Source: Candidatus Poribacteria bacterium (GTDB taxonomy: Bacteria > Poribacteria > WGA-4E > WGA-3G). Taken from it: 7,021 bases of DNA. This document shows, piece by piece, positions 4,378-7,021 of the stretch (positions are counted from its first letter, which is position 1; each line of letters starts with the position of its first letter). The translations under genes were made by a program, and so were the position numbers. A model generated the notes under the pieces. That model saw only the letters and a list, made by a program, of their open reading frames with translations, was not told the origin of the DNA and searched no databases. The stretch is taken from positions 1 through 7,021 of the forward strand of contig VXXH01000049.1 of assembly GCA_009835515.1 (NCBI GenBank), given 5' to 3'.

Positions 4378-6999
4378 ATGAAAACGGACGATGTTGTGTT
4401 GATTCAATTTACCGTTGCGGGTGATGAAGCTGCCTTTGCGAGTTTGGTAGGTAAATACCAGAAGCAGGTTCACGCGTATGCGTATCGGAAAACTGGAGAT
4501 TTCCACATTGCTGAAGACATTACACAGGAAACATTCTTTGAAGCGTATCGAAATTTGGAAAAGCTGCGAGACTCGGCGAAGTTTCCAACATGGCTTCTTG
4601 CGATTGCTAATTATCTCTGTATAGCGTGGTTCCGAAAAAATCAATCAAGGTCCAAATTGTTACGTGAGAACTACACAATAAATACAGAGACAGATACATA
4701 TTCACTGTATGTGGCCTTGGAAAATGAGAGGGACGCCGTTGAAGCACAACGCGAATTGGTCCAAGAGCTGCTTTCAAAACTAAAGGAAAGTGATCGCCAA
4801 CTTATCAGACTCCATTATTTTGAAGAGATGACATCTGCTGAGATAAGTAACTATTTAGGCGTATCCCAAAATACGATTAAGAGCCGACTTCAACGCGCAC
4901 GACAAAGGTTAAGACAATACGATCCATTGATTCAAGAGACAATAGATAGTTCTATTAGAAAGGAAGATAGTTCTCGACTTCCGTTACAAGGAGAAATTAG
5001 TATGGTAGATAGAATGAGTTCGGCAATACTCAAAATTAAGTCTTTATCAGACCGTTCCCAAATGCAACTTTCCGCAGATGGAGAGTGGCTTGCCTATGTA
5101 GTAGTAGACCCCGACCGAATAGCATCGTTTGAACAACAGACCGATGAATTTTCAGTGCATCAACTCACAGGCGCATTGATAGAAAATCATAGTCAGGAGG
5201 TATGGGTTACCAACACCAAAACGAAGGAAACGCATAAACTCGGAGCAGATACTGGGGTTGACTGGGCACCTCGTTGGTCTCCAGATGGAAACTACTTAGC
5301 GTTCTGTTCTGACCGAATGGGAGCACCCCATCTTTGGACGTGGGATAAGGGTAAAAATAAACTGCGGCAAGTGAGCGAAAAACCGATTACTGCAACACAC
5401 GGTCTTGAAGCACCACAGTGGACTTCAGATGGAAAACATATCATCACAAAGTTACGTCCCGAAGATATGGACCTTTCCACAATTATCTCAACTAAAACAA
5501 TCCCACAAGCTATAAACGTTTGGCATACCGATACGGACGAACAGTCTTCTTTAGATGAAGAATTAGACCAATTCATGTGGGTCAAAGGGGATTTAGGGAT
5601 TTTCAACGTTGCCACAGGTGATGTGCAAGTTCTCACACGAGGGTTGTTTACGAGAAACATTACACTCTCTCCGGATAATACTGCAGTTGCTGTGCTCAAT
5701 GTGATACGAGAAGAGGCGTTAACATCTCAAGAAATCCTGTTTGAATTGTTATTAGTCCCTTTAGATGGAACGCCAGTCCGAAGTTTGGCTACAAATATCA
5801 GGGAAAGTGCACTATTCATAAGTTGGTCACCAGACGGTAAGCACCTCATATATGCGCAACCGGAGGGTCTGTTCGTTGTTTCAGTTCAAGATGGTAAACA
5901 GAAGAACCTGACGGCAGACCTTACAGAGAAACTGCGATTTTACGCACGTCCGTTATGGCGACCATCAGGAGACTCGTTTTTCTGCGGCATCGACGGAAAT
6001 ATTTGGGAATTCGCAGCAGACGGCAGCGATGCCCGAAAACTAACAGAAGAATTGAAAAAACACATCATGGGTATGGTCGCAAAAGTGAATACCGACATCA
6101 TCTGGCAGTCAAGCGATGCAAAGTCTATCTGTGTCCAGACACATGACCCAGAAACAAAGAAAGATGGCTTCCATTTGATAAATACTGCGGAGGCACATGC
6201 GACTTGCTTGTTTGAAGAACCAATTAGCATAACCCGTCATATAGCAGACGAATACGATTTAAAGGTTGTCAGTAACGACACACAGATTGTCTACAGAGCG
6301 CAAGATGCGACACATCCAGAGGAAGTCTGGATGTTTGATACAGACGCTGAAGAACGACAGCAGGTGACGGATCTCAATCCACATTTGCGTGACTTAAAAT
6401 TTGGTAACACCCGTTTCGTTGAATCAGAAACAGAGGAAGGTGAATGTTTACGGGGTGTTTTGATACTACCCACCAACTATGAGGAAGGCAAACAGTATCC
6501 TTTAGTTACGTGGGTCTATCCGGGCAGTCACCTATCAACGTATATTTATAGTTTTGGGTTCGATAAATATGTCATGAACTTTCAACTCCTTGCTGCACGT
6601 GGTTTTGCTGTGCTTGGTGTCGATGTGCCGTCAAGATCAAGCAAATCGCCGAAAGAATTGCCCGGATACGTGTTACCAGCAGTAGATAAAGTCATTGAAA
6701 TGGGTATCGCCGATGCGGATCGTTTGGGAATAACAGGATACGGTTCCGGTGGATACTTCACTGCAGGATTGATTACACAAACCAACCGTTTCAAAGCCGC
6801 AGTTTGCGGTGGCGGTTTTTATAATTTGACCAGAATCTACGGGAATCTTACGAAACGGGGAAGAAGTCGTGGTATTAATTGGGTGGAAGGCAAGAATCAG
6901 ATGGATATAGGGGGGTCGCTCTGGGAAAAACGCCAACGATATATTGACAATTCACCACAAAATCACTTAGATAACGAGAAAAACCCCGAACTCGTCTAA
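4378..6999 (+). CDS. ECF sigma factor fused to TolB-like beta-propeller and S9 peptidase-like domain, apparently truncated and lacking the catalytic Ser
   Basis: The ORF has 873 residues. The start ATG has GGAG 7 bases upstream and a -10 box before it. Residues 8-90 are sigma region 2 (AEDITQETFFEAYRNL, FPTWLLAIANYLC) and 125-180 are region 4 (MTSAEISNYLGVSQNTIKSR), so the sigma part looks intact. A linker (185-208) leads to Met209, which has its own Shine-Dalgarno. Residues 215-660 form a propeller with PD40-type blades: WSPDG at 300, WTSDG at 348, LSPDN at 430, WSPDG at 483 and WRPSG at 527. Residues 700-873 are an S9 alpha/beta-hydrolase domain (YPLVTWVYPGSH, LAARGFAVLGVD, DRLGITGYGSGGY, ITQTNRFKAAV, LWEKRQRYIDNSP). 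S9 enzymes use G-x-S-x-G-G; here G787-Y-G-S-G-G has Gly789 in the Ser position. The frame ends before the Asp and His of the triad. There is no signal peptide or membrane helix. It may be a cytoplasmic sigma factor with a ligand- or peptide-sensing tail, or a decaying gene. Confidence 0.85.
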   Translation: MKTDDVVLIQFTVAGDEAAFASLVGKYQKQVHAYAYRKTGDFHIAEDITQETFFEAYRNLEKLRDSAKFPTWLLAIANYLCIAWFRKNQSRSKLLRENYTINTETDTYSLYVALENERDAVEAQRELVQELLSKLKESDRQLIRLHYFEEMTSAEISNYLGVSQNTIKSRLQRARQRLRQYDPLIQETIDSSIRKEDSSRLPLQGEISMVDRMSSAILKIKSLSDRSQMQLSADGEWLAYVVVDPDRIASFEQQTDEFSVHQLTGALIENHSQEVWVTNTKTKETHKLGADTGVDWAPRWSPDGNYLAFCSDRMGAPHLWTWDKGKNKLRQVSEKPITATHGLEAPQWTSDGKHIITKLRPEDMDLSTIISTKTIPQAINVWHTDTDEQSSLDEELDQFMWVKGDLGIFNVATGDVQVLTRGLFTRNITLSPDNTAVAVLNVIREEALTSQEILFELLLVPLDGTPVRSLATNIRESALFISWSPDGKHLIYAQPEGLFVVSVQDGKQKNLTADLTEKLRFYARPLWRPSGDSFFCGIDGNIWEFAADGSDARKLTEELKKHIMGMVAKVNTDIIWQSSDAKSICVQTHDPETKKDGFHLINTAEAHATCLFEEPISITRHIADEYDLKVVSNDTQIVYRAQDATHPEEVWMFDTDAEERQQVTDLNPHLRDLKFGNTRFVESETEEGECLRGVLILPTNYEEGKQYPLVTWVYPGSHLSTYIYSFGFDKYVMNFQLLAARGFAVLGVDVPSRSSKSPKELPGYVLPAVDKVIEMGIADADRLGITGYGSGGYFTAGLITQTNRFKAAVCGGGFYNLTRIYGNLTKRGRSRGINWVEGKNQMDIGGSLWEKRQRYIDNSPQNHLDNEKNPELV
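4988..5004 (+). promoter_or_regulatory. Internal ribosome binding site and ATG at the sigma/peptidase junction
   Basis: AAGGAG (4988-4993) lies 8 bases before the in-frame ATG at 5002-5004 (Met209 of the fusion), better than most real starts in this window. Translation from here would give a separate 665-residue propeller/S9 protein without the sigma domains. The site lies in the linker between domains, where a selected internal start would be expected. The bases also encode linker residues LQGEI, so chance cannot be excluded. Confidence 0.55.
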
Positions 7000-7021
7000 T
7001 GTCGTCAAGGGTATTATGATT

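Noticed and set aside
4137..4424. Open frame of 95 codons on the plus strand before the sigma fusion gene
   Set aside because: It starts in AT-rich intergenic DNA without a ribosome binding site, overlaps the promoter and the well-supported fusion gene, and resembles no known protein.
5292..5699. Minus-strand open frame of 135 codons
   Set aside because: It lies wholly inside the propeller coding region; its residues follow from the opposite frame and show no domain pattern.

Overview
This window looks like chromosomal DNA from an uncultured, moderate-GC bacterium. All genes lie on the plus strand. The best lineage guess is Candidatus Poribacteria or a close relative. That rests on remembered family style only: ECF sigma factors carrying long C-terminal extensions, TolB-like propeller/S9 peptidase proteins, and IS200/IS605-type TnpB debris. 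No marker gene is present, so the lineage is an inference.

Layout. (1) 3-1197: the 3' part of an ECF-type sigma factor, followed 16 bases later by a protein with an anti-sigma-like N-terminal layout and a C-terminal half FHA (phosphothreonine-binding) domain. Together they look like a sigma/regulator pair. (2) 1198-1474: an intergenic stretch holding a decayed TnpB C-terminus, recognisable from the RuvC-III motif DVNAAINL to the stop and broken by a small deletion. It ends in hairpins that run into the start of the next gene. (3) 1475-4033: three genes in a row. These are a cytoplasmic-looking TPR protein with an HExxH zinc metallopeptidase domain, a four-helix CvpA-family membrane protein, and an exported TPR protein with a PGSGQIYTG membrane tail. 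The last two overlap by ATGA. (4) 4034-4377: an intergenic region with no recognised gene. At its 3' end it carries an extended -10 promoter with a 10-bp-arm inverted repeat where the -35 should be. (5) 4378-6999: a long ORF joining a complete ECF sigma factor to a TolB-like beta-propeller and an S9 (prolyl oligopeptidase family) hydrolase domain.

The most interesting locus is the last one. The sigma-propeller-peptidase fusion has a strong internal Shine-Dalgarno and ATG exactly at the domain junction. Its S9 nucleophile motif reads GYGSGGY, with Gly where the catalytic Ser normally sits. The frame stops just before the expected catalytic Asp, yet reading through the stop gives CRQGYYD, which resembles the missing Asp motif. 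It may therefore be a catalytically dead sensor domain attached to a sigma factor, or a gene in decay. The sigma/FHA pair at the left edge is the second point of interest: an ETTE motif ahead of the FHA half recalls the phospho-switch of mycobacterial GarA.
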